In this document: piece by piece, positions 6,798 through 13,746 of the stretch
Position numbering within the stretch: the first letter of the stretch is position 1
Layout of the letters: every line of letters starts with the position of its first letter
Assembly (NCBI GenBank): GCA_052388025.1
Contig: JBQTIP010000146.1
Location: 1 to 17,291, forward strand
Direction: 5' to 3'
DNA: 17,291 bases
Origin: JBQTIP01 sp052388025
GTDB lineage: Bacteria; Actinomycetota; UBA4738; HRBIN12
Program-made: the position numbers and the translations under genes
Notes under the pieces: model-generated
What the model saw: the letters and a program-made list of their open reading frames with translations, nothing else
Database searches by the model: none
Told to the model about the DNA's origin: nothing

Positions 6798-7769
6798 GTG
6801 GGCACCCGCAGGTACCTGACGTCGAAGGTGCTCCAGGCGCTGTTCACCCTGGCCTTCGTCATCGTGTTCAACTTCTTCCTGTTCCGCATCCTCCCCGGGA
6901 ACCCGGCCCAGATCCTCCTGCGAAACCGACTCGTGTCGGCGGAAGCCGTCCGACAGCTCACCGAGGACTTCGGCTTGAACGACCCGCTCCCGCAGCAGTT
7001 CGTGAACTACGTCGGAGACACGCTCCGAGGGAACTTTGGGATCTCCTTCACGTTCCGGCGTCCGGTCCTTGACCTCATCAAGGACCGGATCTGGAACACG
7101 ATGCTGCTCATCGGCCTCTCCACGATCGCGTCGACCGTGATCGGGCTCCTCATCGGCATCTACGGCGGCTGGCGACGGGGGAGCGCCTTCGACGTGGGGT
7201 CGTTGGGGTTCTCGCTGGTGATGTACGCCATGCCGGAGTTCTGGCTCGGCATCATCCTGCTCATCCTGTTCGCCTCGACTTTGGGCATCTTTCCGACCGG
7301 TGGGATCGTGACGGCCGGCGCCGGTTTGACGGGGTTCGCCAGCGTCGTGGACGTGGCCAACCACCTGGTTCTCCCCGGACTCACCCTCACCCTCGCCTTT
7401 CTCGGCGAGTACGCGCTGATCATGCGGTCGTCACTCCTCGACGTCATGGGAGAGGACTACGTGATGACGGCCCGGGCCAAGGGCCTTCGCGAGAACCTGG
7501 TCCTGAGACGTCACGTCGTCCCGAACGCGCTCCTGCCCACCGTCACGCTCGTCGCCCTGAACCTGGGGTTCATCGTGTCGGGGGCCATCACCGTCGAGAC
7601 CGTGTACTCGTGGCCCGGCCTCGGTCTCTTGAGCTTCGAGGCCTTGAGGGCGCCCGACTACCCGCTGCTTCAGGGCCTGTTCCTGCTGTTCAGCGGCGCG
7701 GTCATCCTCGCGAACCTGGTCGCCGATTTGCTCTACAGCTACCTGGACCCCCGGGTTCGGGAGGCCTGA
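6798..7769 (+). CDS. ABC transporter permease, DppB/OppB type
   Basis: This 323-residue integral membrane protein is the first of two permeases of the importer. The GTG at 6798 is chosen because it gives the standard N-terminus (TRRYLTSKVLQALFTLAFV, first helix, then FFLFRILPGNP, a DppB hallmark); the frame extends further up but overlaps the preceding gene. Several hydrophobic helices follow. The cytoplasmic EAA-type loop that contacts the ATPases reads DYVMTARAKGLRENLVLRRHV followed by VPNALLP, near residues 219-245. The ending YSYLDPRVR is also typical. It lies 32 nt after the binding-protein gene and 2 nt before the second permease gene. Confidence 0.93.
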   Translation: MGTRRYLTSKVLQALFTLAFVIVFNFFLFRILPGNPAQILLRNRLVSAEAVRQLTEDFGLNDPLPQQFVNYVGDTLRGNFGISFTFRRPVLDLIKDRIWNTMLLIGLSTIASTVIGLLIGIYGGWRRGSAFDVGSLGFSLVMYAMPEFWLGIILLILFASTLGIFPTGGIVTAGAGLTGFASVVDVANHLVLPGLTLTLAFLGEYALIMRSSLLDVMGEDYVMTARAKGLRENLVLRRHVVPNALLPTVTLVALNLGFIVSGAITVETVYSWPGLGLLSFEALRAPDYPLLQGLFLLFSGAVILANLVADLLYSYLDPRVREA

Positions 7770-7771
7770 CC

Positions 7772-8743
7772 GTGCAGACCCCAATCGAGCCCGTCGGCAC
7801 GAGTCCCGTGGTGGTGCAGGAACCACCGCCGCCGCCCCCGGCTAACCCCAGGGCCATCGCGTGGGCCCGCAGACGCCGGGCCATCACCCGCGTTTGGCGG
7901 ACGTATCGGAAGAGCAAGATGGGCATGATCGGCCTCGTGATCCTCATGTTCTTCGGGGCGGTGGCCGTGTTCGCCCCGCTGCTCGCGAACCGTGAAGGCC
8001 TGGATGCGTCGCTGATCTCCGGCGAGGGGCTCTGCCCGCAGGTGCCCTGCCCCCCGAGCCTGGACTACCCCTTGGGAACCGACGACCTGGGGCGCTCCGT
8101 GCTGACGCTCGTGATCTGGGGATCGAGGATCTCGCTGCTGGTCGGGCTGGTCGCCACGATCATCTCGATGCTGATCGGCTCGATCATCGGGATCGTGGCC
8201 GGCTACTTTGGAGGCTGGCGCGATTCAACCCTGATGCGATTCACCGACTGGTTCCTGGTGATCCCCTTCCTGCCGCTCGCGATCGTGCTGGCCTCCATCC
8301 TGGGTCGATCGCTCCTGATCATCATCTTCGTGATCGGGGTGACCTCCTGGCCGGGCACCGCCCGCGTGGTTCGAGCCCAAGCCTTATCGGTGAAGACGAG
8401 ACCCTACGTTGAACGTGCTCGCGCTCTGGGCGCGAGCCACTGGCACTTGATCACCCGCCATATCCTACCCAACGTCTTCCCGCTGATCTTCGCCAACACG
8501 ATCCTGGTGGTCGCCATCGCCATCCTCTCGGAGACCACGCTGTCCTTCCTGGGTCTCGGCGATCCGCTGAGCGTGTCGTGGGGGACCATCCTGGAGTTCG
8601 CCTTCTCCGCCGGCGCGGCCTCGTCCGGGAACTGGTGGTGGCTGGGGCCTCCGGGAGTGGCCATCGTCCTGGTCGTGCTGGCCTTCACGATGTGCGGGTA
8701 TGCCCTCGATGAGATCCTGAACCCGCGACTGCGACAGCGATGA
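7772..8743 (+). CDS. ABC transporter permease, DppC/OppC type
   Basis: This 323-residue partner permease starts at the GTG 2 nt after the first permease's stop. The N-terminal cytoplasmic part has a run of six prolines (about 18-23) and a basic segment, then KSKMGMIGLVILMFF as helix 1. The periplasmic loop contains HPLGTDDLGRS-like YPLGTDDLGRSV, a DppC signature, preceded by a Cys pair (GLCPQVPCPP) that could form a disulfide. The EAA loop is YVERARALGASHWHLITRHI with LPN following, and LSETTLSFLGLG and LNPRLR complete the family pattern. It pairs with the DppB-type protein as the channel. Its stop overlaps the next ATG by 4 nt (ATGA). Confidence 0.93.
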   Translation: MQTPIEPVGTSPVVVQEPPPPPPANPRAIAWARRRRAITRVWRTYRKSKMGMIGLVILMFFGAVAVFAPLLANREGLDASLISGEGLCPQVPCPPSLDYPLGTDDLGRSVLTLVIWGSRISLLVGLVATIISMLIGSIIGIVAGYFGGWRDSTLMRFTDWFLVIPFLPLAIVLASILGRSLLIIIFVIGVTSWPGTARVVRAQALSVKTRPYVERARALGASHWHLITRHILPNVFPLIFANTILVVAIAILSETTLSFLGLGDPLSVSWGTILEFAFSAGAASSGNWWWLGPPGVAIVLVVLAFTMCGYALDEILNPRLRQR

Positions 8744-9723
8744 GCCTCCTCACCGTTCGTGACCTCACCGTCACCTACCGCACCCAGGCCGGACCGGTGC
8801 CGGCGGTGCGGGGCGTGGACCTGGACCTCGAGCGAGGACAGGTGCTTGGGCTGGCCGGCGAGTCGGGCTGCGGCAAGTCGACCATCGCGGGGGCCATCCT
8901 TCGACTGCTTCCGCTCGGCACAGAGACGACCGGGACGGTCCTGCTCCACGACGAGAACGTGCTTGAGATGAAGCCGGGCCGCCTTCGCGCCGTCCGTTGG
9001 ACCGAGGCGGCCATCGTGTTCCAGGGCGCGATGCACGCGCTGAATCCAGTGCGCCGCATCGGAGACCAGATCGCTGAAGCCATCCTCATCCACCAGCAGT
9101 CCGGCGAGCGGGAAGCCACGGTCCGGGTGGGTGGGCTCCTCGAGCAGGTGGGGCTCCCTCCCCGACGCGTGCGGGACTACCCGCACGAGCTGTCCGGGGG
9201 GCAGAAGCAACGTGTCATGATCGCCATGGCGCTGGCCTGCAACCCCAGCCTGGTGATCGCCGACGAGCCCACCACGGCGCTCGATGTGATGGTCCAGGCC
9301 CAAGTCCTGAGGCTCCTCAAGGACCTCCAGCGGGACCTCGGCCTGGCCATGTTGTTCATCACCCACGACCTGTCCGTCCTGGTCGAGGTGTGCGACCGCC
9401 TGGCCATCATGTACGCGGGCAGGATCGTCGAGGAGGGCGCGTCACTGGCGGTCTTCGAGAACCCGGCGCACCCCTACACGAGGGCCCTCGCCGCGGCGTT
9501 TCCCCAGATCGGCGACAGGCAGTTCCGTCTGGCCCCTTCCGGACTTGGCGGAGACCCACCGGACCCGGCGGACCTCCCGTCCGGCTGCACGTTCCACCCA
9601 CGCTGCCCCCTGGTCTTCGAGGATTGCCCCAAGATCGACCCGGGGCTCTTCATGGCGGGCGAAGGACGCCGGGCCGCCTGCCTGCTCGTCGATCGGCCGG
9701 GCACCTCGGAGGCGGGCGCGTGA
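8740..9723 (+). CDS. ABC transporter ATP-binding protein, DppD/OppD type
   Basis: This 327-residue ATPase has all nucleotide-binding motifs: Walker A GESGCGKST (40-48), Q-loop Gln95 in VFQGAMHALNP, signature LSGGQKQR (151-158), Walker B LVIADEP (171-177) and the switch His209 in THD. The C-terminal oligopeptide/dipeptide domain has NPAHPYTRAL (241-250) and a four-Cys set: Cys283 and Cys289 in GCTFHPRCP, then Cys296 and Cys314, which in related importers binds an iron-sulfur cluster. It energises uptake together with the DppF-type subunit. It overlaps both neighbours by 4 nt, so the subunits are translated together. Confidence 0.94.
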   Translation: MSLLTVRDLTVTYRTQAGPVPAVRGVDLDLERGQVLGLAGESGCGKSTIAGAILRLLPLGTETTGTVLLHDENVLEMKPGRLRAVRWTEAAIVFQGAMHALNPVRRIGDQIAEAILIHQQSGEREATVRVGGLLEQVGLPPRRVRDYPHELSGGQKQRVMIAMALACNPSLVIADEPTTALDVMVQAQVLRLLKDLQRDLGLAMLFITHDLSVLVEVCDRLAIMYAGRIVEEGASLAVFENPAHPYTRALAAAFPQIGDRQFRLAPSGLGGDPPDPADLPSGCTFHPRCPLVFEDCPKIDPGLFMAGEGRRAACLLVDRPGTSEAGA

Positions 9724-10799
9724 GTGAGACGCGGGAAACCGCTGGCGAATCCCCGAGCGTTCCCGCGCGCACGCCGCTACTCGAGGTGCGGGATCTCAAG
9801 GTCACATTCGCCGGCCGCGTGGGATTGGTCTCCGGCTTGGCCGGCAGACGGGCGACGGTTTCGAGGGCCGTGGACGGCGTGACGATGACGCTCCATCCGG
9901 GCGAAGTGATCGCTCTGGCCGGCGAGTCGGGGTGCGGCAAGACGACAATGGCCCGAACGATCATGGGCCTCGAGAAGCCCGGCGAGGGCGAGGTCATCTT
10001 CGAGGGGAAGCCGCTCGGCAAGAATCTCAGAGGCTACCGCCGGAAGGTGCAGATGGTCTTCCAGGACCCGACGGCGGCGCTGAACCCCCGGCAGACGATC
10101 TACGAGGCCGTCGCCGAGGGGCTGCGCATCCACAAGGTTCCGGGAGACGAGGAGCAGCTGGTCGCCCAGGCCCTGGCGCGGGCCGGTCTTCGCCCGCCGG
10201 AACGCTTCTTCCTCCTCTACCCCCACGAGCTCTCCGGGGGCCAGCGCCAGAGGGTGGTCATCGCCGGGGCCCTGGCGCTGGAGCCGCAGGTCATCGTGGC
10301 CGACGAGCCGGTCTCCAACCTGGACGCGTCGGTGAAGGGCGAGATCCTCCAACTCCTGCTGAAGCTCCGCGACGAGCTTGGGTTGACGATCCTGATCGTG
10401 ACCCACGACCTCGGGCTGGCCTGGACGGTCGCGGACCGGGTGGCGGTGATGTATCTAGGGCGGATCGTGGAGATCGGCCCCGCCGAGGACGTGCTCACGC
10501 GACCGCTGCATCCATACACGAAGGCCCTGCTCGACGTGGTGCCCGAGGCCGGAGGCATCGACCGACCGTTCCTCGTCGGCGAACCTCCCGATCCCACCAG
10601 GATCCCTCCGGGCTGCCGGTTCCACCCGAGGTGTCCGGAGGTCGCGAACGGGAACGCGGCGGCGGCCGGGGTCTATGGGAAGTGCCGGGGCGAGGACCTG
10701 GGACTCCTGGAGCTTCGGCCCGGGCACTTCGCGGCCTGCCACCTGGCGGCGGTCGGGGCCGCGGATGGCGAGGTCGGGGCCGGAGCGCCGCAGGCCTAG
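9720..10799 (+). CDS. ABC transporter ATP-binding protein, DppF/OppF type
   Basis: The GTG at 9720 overlaps the previous TGA and gives a 359-residue protein. Walker A is GESGCGKTT (68-76), the Q-loop is VFQDPTAALNPR, the signature LSGGQRQR (171-178), Walker B VIVADEP (191-197), and the switch His229. The VSNLDAS and LHPYTKAL patterns are typical of DppF. In the C-terminal Cys domain (Cys299, Cys305, Cys322, Cys340) the gap between second and third Cys is 16 residues rather than 6 as in the partner ATPase, an insertion rich in Ala and Gly. A segment between residues 31 and 48 is also longer than in the partner. It ends the importer operon, and its TAG overlaps the stop of a convergent gene. 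Confidence 0.94.
   Translation: MSETRETAGESPSVPARTPLLEVRDLKVTFAGRVGLVSGLAGRRATVSRAVDGVTMTLHPGEVIALAGESGCGKTTMARTIMGLEKPGEGEVIFEGKPLGKNLRGYRRKVQMVFQDPTAALNPRQTIYEAVAEGLRIHKVPGDEEQLVAQALARAGLRPPERFFLLYPHELSGGQRQRVVIAGALALEPQVIVADEPVSNLDASVKGEILQLLLKLRDELGLTILIVTHDLGLAWTVADRVAVMYLGRIVEIGPAEDVLTRPLHPYTKALLDVVPEAGGIDRPFLVGEPPDPTRIPPGCRFHPRCPEVANGNAAAAGVYGKCRGEDLGLLELRPGHFAACHLAAVGAADGEVGAGAPQA
10796..10799. other. Shared CTAG: two convergent stop codons
   Basis: The palindrome CTAG contains the TAG stop of the forward ATPase gene (10797-10799) and, on the other strand, the TAG stop of the winged-helix gene (complement of 10798-10796). There is therefore no intergenic space for a dedicated terminator, and the transcripts must overlap at their 3' ends. 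Confidence 0.85.
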
Positions 10800-11440
10800 C
10801 CGGGATCGGTCGTGGATGGTGCCTCGGGCTCGCCCTTGAGGACCCCGAGGATCGCTTCCATCTCCGAGTCCCCCATCGGCCCCTCGCGGCCGGACCCCCG
10901 CGCGGCGGCCAGGAGCGTGCGAAGGTTGCTCTCGGCCATCTCCGCGCGAGCCTCGAGGTCGCGAACCTTGCCGGCGAGAGCGCGGGCCCGACGCTCCGCT
11001 TCGTCCTTCGCCTCGCGCGCCTCCCGAACCTCCTCGCGGGCCGTCCGAAGGCTGGCCCGGAGGGTGGCGGCCTCGCGGCCCAGCTCGATCAGGCGCTCGA
11101 TCACCTCCCGCCCGACCTCGGAGTAGGTCGGGCGGCCGGGCTGCGCCGGCCGGGCGCCGCGTTGGGCCGGCTGTTTCTTGCGTCGGGGCTGGCGCGGGAT
11201 CGATTCCCGCTCTCCGGGCTCGACCGGACGCGCGTCCAGTAGCCGGTATTTGCCATCGACGGCCTCCAGGCGGCGGCGGGCGAGCAGCGCGCGGACCGCT
11301 CTGGCGGCGGCCAGGGGCTGTGGGAGGCCCATCTCCCTTCCGATCTCGGCCGGAGAGATCTCTAGAACCTCGCCGGGCTGGACGCGGCCAGCTACCGCCG
11401 CGAGGAAGGCGTTCGCACGGTCCAGGCTCTCCTGGTTCAC
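10796..11440 (-). CDS. Winged-helix / coiled-coil protein, putative regulator
   Basis: The GTG at 11440 is chosen because the sequence before it is not protein-like; the product is 214 residues. Residues about 8-68 read like a winged helix-turn-helix: ISPAEIGREMGLPQPLAAAR as helix-turn-helix, RAVRALLARRRLEAVDGKYRL as the third helix and wing. A basic Pro/Arg/Gln linker (70-105) follows, then about 75 residues (106-182) of heptad-like Arg/Glu/Leu/Ala sequence, almost surely a coiled coil, and a short acidic end. The architecture suggests a DNA-binding protein that oligomerises through the coiled coil; the family is not recognised. It converges on the importer operon, sharing a CTAG, and its start diverges from the CoA-transferase gene. 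No clear ribosome binding site precedes the GTG, so it may be leaderless. Confidence 0.72.
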   Translation of the reverse strand: MNQESLDRANAFLAAVAGRVQPGEVLEISPAEIGREMGLPQPLAAARAVRALLARRRLEAVDGKYRLLDARPVEPGERESIPRQPRRKKQPAQRGARPAQPGRPTYSEVGREVIERLIELGREAATLRASLRTAREEVREAREAKDEAERRARALAGKVRDLEARAEMAESNLRTLLAAARGSGREGPMGDSEMEAILGVLKGEPEAPSTTDPG

Positions 11441-11524
11441 AGCCGTATCGTGGCAACTTCTCGGCCCGGCCGCCAGTCCCGATCCGGCCCGACGCAGAAA
11501 GAGTGACAAAATCGTCCTTCCGAT

Positions 11525-11554
11525 TTGACCCGGGAACGGGGCCTGGTGTACAAA
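11525..11554 (+). promoter_or_regulatory. Candidate promoter of the CoA-transferase gene
   Basis: TTGACC (11525-11530) and TACAAA (11549-11554) are separated by 18 nt, a reasonable match to a vegetative sigma-70 type promoter. They lie about 70 nt upstream of the GTG at 11622 and in the divergent space between it and the winged-helix gene. Confidence 0.5.
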
Positions 11555-11561
11555 CCCCCCT

Positions 11562-11595
11562 GGAACCGCTGGAGCCCTCGGGCTCTGGCGGTTCC
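11562..11595 (+). other. Strong hairpin in the CoA-transferase leader
   Basis: GGAACCGC (11562-11569) is the exact reverse complement of GCGGTTCC (11588-11595), and GAGCCC (11572-11577) pairs with GGGCTC (11580-11585) inside it. The stem is long and GC-rich, immediately downstream of the candidate promoter and followed by GCTTTGT. It could act as an attenuator/terminator with a poor U-tract or as an mRNA-stabilising 5' structure. Confidence 0.55.
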
Positions 11596-11621
11596 GCTTT
11601 GTGGGCCCTGGAGGGAGCACG

Positions 11622-12809
11622 GTGCCGGAGGACGACGGGGGGGCGGCGGCCGGGCGTCCCGAGTCCGTTCCTCTGCGCGGCTTACGGGTCGTCGATCTCT
11701 CCCGGGTGCTGGCGGGGCCGCTCTGTACGATGATCCTCGCGGACCTGGGGGCCGACGTCGTCAAGATCGAGCGGCCGGGGGTGGGCGACGACACCCGCCA
11801 CTGGGGCCCTCCGTTCGTCGGCGACGACGCCGCCTACTTCCTCTCGCTCAATCGCAACAAGCGCTCGGTCGCCCTGGATCTGTCCGAGCCCGAAGGGGTC
11901 CGAGCGGCCGGGATGCTCGCTCGCGGGGCGGACGTGGTGATAGAGAACTTCCGACCCGGCCTGATGGCGCGATTCGGACTCGATTACGAAACGCTGCTCT
12001 CTGAGAACCCTCGTCTCGTGTACTGCTCCCTCACGGCATTCGCCGAAGGGAGCGGCGAGGAGCCCTCGCGGCCCGGGTACGACATCATCGCGCAGGCGCT
12101 CTCCGGCCTGATGAGCGTCACCGGCGAGCGAGGCGGCGGGCCGGTCAAGGTCGGCGTGGCCCTCCTCGACGTGATCACGGGGCTCTACGCGGCGATCGGC
12201 ATCCTCGCGGCGCTGCGGGGCCGGGCGGAGACGGGCCACGGCCGGCGCATCACCGTGTCCCTATTCGATGCCAGCGTGGCGGCGTTGGTGAACCAGGCGG
12301 CGAACTACCTGATGGGCGGCATCGTCCCGGGTCCGCTCGGGACCGAGCATCCGAACATCGTGCCGTACCGGGTGTTCGACTCGGCCGACCGCCCGTTCGT
12401 ACTAGCGGCCGGGAACGACCGGCTGTTCGAGCGGACGTGCGAGGTGATCGGCCGACCGGACCTCGCCGCCGACCCGCGCTTCGCCACGAACGAGGCTAGA
12501 GTGCGGAACCGCGAGACGCTAGTCCCACTGCTACAGGACATCTTCCAAACGAGGCCGGCCGCCGAGTGGCTCGCGCTACTAGAGGCCAAGGCCGTCCCGT
12601 GCGCGCCGGTCCGCCGGCTCGACGAGGTCTTCGCCTCCCCGGAGGGGCGGGCCATGGTCCAGGAGGTTTCCGACCCGTCGCGTGGGCTCCTTCGTCTGGT
12701 CGCCGACCCCATCCGCATCTCCGGAGAGCCGGCCCCCGTCCGGCTTCCCCCGCCGCTGTTGGGTGAGCACACCGACGATATCCTCGCCGATCTGCCCGAT
12801 CGCTCTTAA
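11622..12809 (+). CDS. Family III (CaiB/BaiF) CoA-transferase
   Basis: The GTG at 11622 is preferred over an upstream in-frame GTG at 11601 because GGAGGG at 11611-11615 gives a proper ribosome binding site. The 395-residue product transfers CoA between carboxylic acids. Family patterns are LRVVDLSRVLAGPLCTMILA (21-40), DLGADVVKIERP (41-52), LNRNKRSVALDL (77-87), ADVVIENFRPG (103-113) and GYDIIAQALSGLMSVTG (152-168). Asp183 in LLDVITG aligns with the catalytic Asp of formyl-CoA transferase, which forms an acyl-anhydride with the substrate. The substrate pair cannot be read from sequence; no acyl-CoA enzymes are next to it. Its TAA lies inside a CTTAAC repeat that may belong to the next promoter. 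Confidence 0.9.
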   Translation: MPEDDGGAAAGRPESVPLRGLRVVDLSRVLAGPLCTMILADLGADVVKIERPGVGDDTRHWGPPFVGDDAAYFLSLNRNKRSVALDLSEPEGVRAAGMLARGADVVIENFRPGLMARFGLDYETLLSENPRLVYCSLTAFAEGSGEEPSRPGYDIIAQALSGLMSVTGERGGGPVKVGVALLDVITGLYAAIGILAALRGRAETGHGRRITVSLFDASVAALVNQAANYLMGGIVPGPLGTEHPNIVPYRVFDSADRPFVLAAGNDRLFERTCEVIGRPDLAADPRFATNEARVRNRETLVPLLQDIFQTRPAAEWLALLEAKAVPCAPVRRLDEVFASPEGRAMVQEVSDPSRGLLRLVADPIRISGEPAPVRLPPPLLGEHTDDILADLPDRS

Positions 12810-12843
12810 CCTCCCCTTAACGGCCGCGTGGCCCTCCCCTAAT
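12805..12843 (+). promoter_or_regulatory. CTTAAC direct repeats with 11-nt period, candidate response-regulator operator
   Basis: CTTAAC occurs at 12805-12810 and again at 12816-12821, exactly 11 nt apart, and a degenerate CCTAAT at 12838-12843 lies a further 22 nt (two periods) on. Direct repeats spaced by one helical turn are the binding-site form of OmpR/PhoB-type response regulators. They stand 56-94 nt before the DUF5666 gene and overlap the end of the CoA-transferase gene. A weak -10-like TAACAA follows at 12865-12870. Confidence 0.4.
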
Positions 12844-12898
12844 GCGCAGGATGGTCTCCTACCGATAACAAGAGAGACCTGTCCGGGAGGTGAGGCGA

Positions 12899-13678
12899 AT
12901 GAAGATGAGAAGGAGAGCGCTCGGGATCGCCTTCGGCGTCGCGCTGCTAGCGGCGCTCGTCCCAGCATCGGCGCTCGCCCACGGAGGCGACGAGGGCGAC
13001 GAGGAGGCCGAGCTCGAGGGCGTCATCGAGAGCCTGCCAGGGACGGCGGACTTCGTCGGGGACTGGGTCGTCTCCGGCACGACGGTCCACGTGACGGCGG
13101 AGACAGAGATCGAAGAGGAGGACGGCGCGGTCGCCGTGGGAGCCTCGGTTGAGGTGGAGGGGACGCCGGAGGCGGACGGCTCCATTACCGCCGAGAAGAT
13201 CGAGGTCGAGGAGGGGGCGGAGGACGACGAGTTCGGAGAGATCGAGTTCGAGGGCGTCGTTCAGAGCCTGCCGGCCAGCCCCGATCTCGTTGGCGACTGG
13301 GTCGTCTCCGGCCTGACCGTGCACGTCACGACCGACACTGAGCTCGAGCAGGAGAGCGGCGCGTTCGCAATCGGCGCGCTGGTCGAGGTCAAGGGCTTGC
13401 TGGAGCTGGACGGTTCCGTGACGGCAGACGAGATCGAGATCGAGGACGAATCCGAGTTCGATGAGGGCTCGGGAAGCCTCTCGGGCATCGTGCAACACCG
13501 GCCCAAGACCGGGACGGTCGGGGCCTGGCGCGTGAGCAACCAGATCGTGCGCGTCAATGAAGGAACGAAGATCCTGCGGCACGGGCACCCGCTCGTCCGC
13601 GGAGCCGACGTTCGGGTGGTCGGAATCTGGCGCGCCAACGGCTCGATCCGCGCCACGAGGATCGTGGTTCGCGGCTGA
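12899..13678 (+). CDS. Secreted protein with three DUF5666-type repeats
   Basis: The ATG at 12899 has GGGAGG 8 nt upstream and gives 259 residues; a GTG at 12890 is inside that binding site. A basic start, hydrophobic stretch and ASALA-HGG (cleavage near 27) make a Sec signal peptide without lipobox. Three tandem repeats of about 65 residues follow (39-104, 117-182, 194-258), each with the pattern G-V-I/V-x-S-L-P ... V-x-D-W-V-V-S-G ... V-x-V-x-x-x-T-x-I/L ... G-A-x-V-x-V-x-G ... D/N-G-S-I-x-A-x-x-I. This is the DUF5666 beta-domain pattern. Repeats 1 and 2 are very acidic and close to each other; repeat 3 is basic and diverged. Function unknown; an extracytoplasmic binding or scaffold role is a guess. 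Confidence 0.85.
   Translation: MKMRRRALGIAFGVALLAALVPASALAHGGDEGDEEAELEGVIESLPGTADFVGDWVVSGTTVHVTAETEIEEEDGAVAVGASVEVEGTPEADGSITAEKIEVEEGAEDDEFGEIEFEGVVQSLPASPDLVGDWVVSGLTVHVTTDTELEQESGAFAIGALVEVKGLLELDGSVTADEIEIEDESEFDEGSGSLSGIVQHRPKTGTVGAWRVSNQIVRVNEGTKILRHGHPLVRGADVRVVGIWRANGSIRATRIVVRG
13013..13672 (+). repeat. Three tandem coding repeats inside the DUF5666 gene
   Basis: Units cover about 13013-13210, 13247-13444 and 13478-13672. The first two still share near-identical DNA, for example an 18-nt stretch coding DWVVSG, which points to fairly recent internal duplication, while the third has diverged strongly in sequence and charge. Confidence 0.8.
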
Positions 13679-13698
13679 CACTCGGGACGTGCGGACCG

Positions 13699-13723
13699 AG
13701 GGGGCGGCGCCTCGCCGCCCCCT
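13699..13723 (+). terminator. GC-rich terminator-like hairpin after the DUF5666 gene
   Basis: AGGGGGCGGCG (13699-13709) pairs perfectly over 11 bp with CGCCGCCCCCT (13713-13723) around a 3-nt loop, 20 nt after the stop. No U-tract follows, as is common for hairpin terminators in high-GC actinobacterial genomes. Confidence 0.6.
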
Positions 13724-13732
13724 CGTCGCGTC

Positions 13733-13746
13733 TACAGTCATACCCC
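13733..13746 (+). promoter_or_regulatory. Candidate leaderless promoter (-10 TACAGT) of the methyltransferase gene
   Basis: TACAGT at 13733-13738 fits TANNNT and ends 8 nt before the ATG at 13747. No Shine-Dalgarno sequence is present between them, so a leaderless or nearly leaderless mRNA is likely. The preceding hairpin occupies the -35 region. Confidence 0.45.

Noticed and set aside
11340..11600. T-box riboswitch ahead of the CoA-transferase gene, because TGGAACCGC resembles the T-box TGGNACCGC core
   Set aside because: There is no room for a Stem I domain between the candidate promoter and the motif, no AGGG precedes it, and the gene is not an aminoacyl-tRNA or amino-acid gene. The match is explained by the hairpin's own stem.
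12853..12879. GGTCTC / GAGACC inverted repeat before the DUF5666 gene
   Set aside because: Only 6 bp pair around a 15-nt loop, which is within chance expectation, and no known operator fits.
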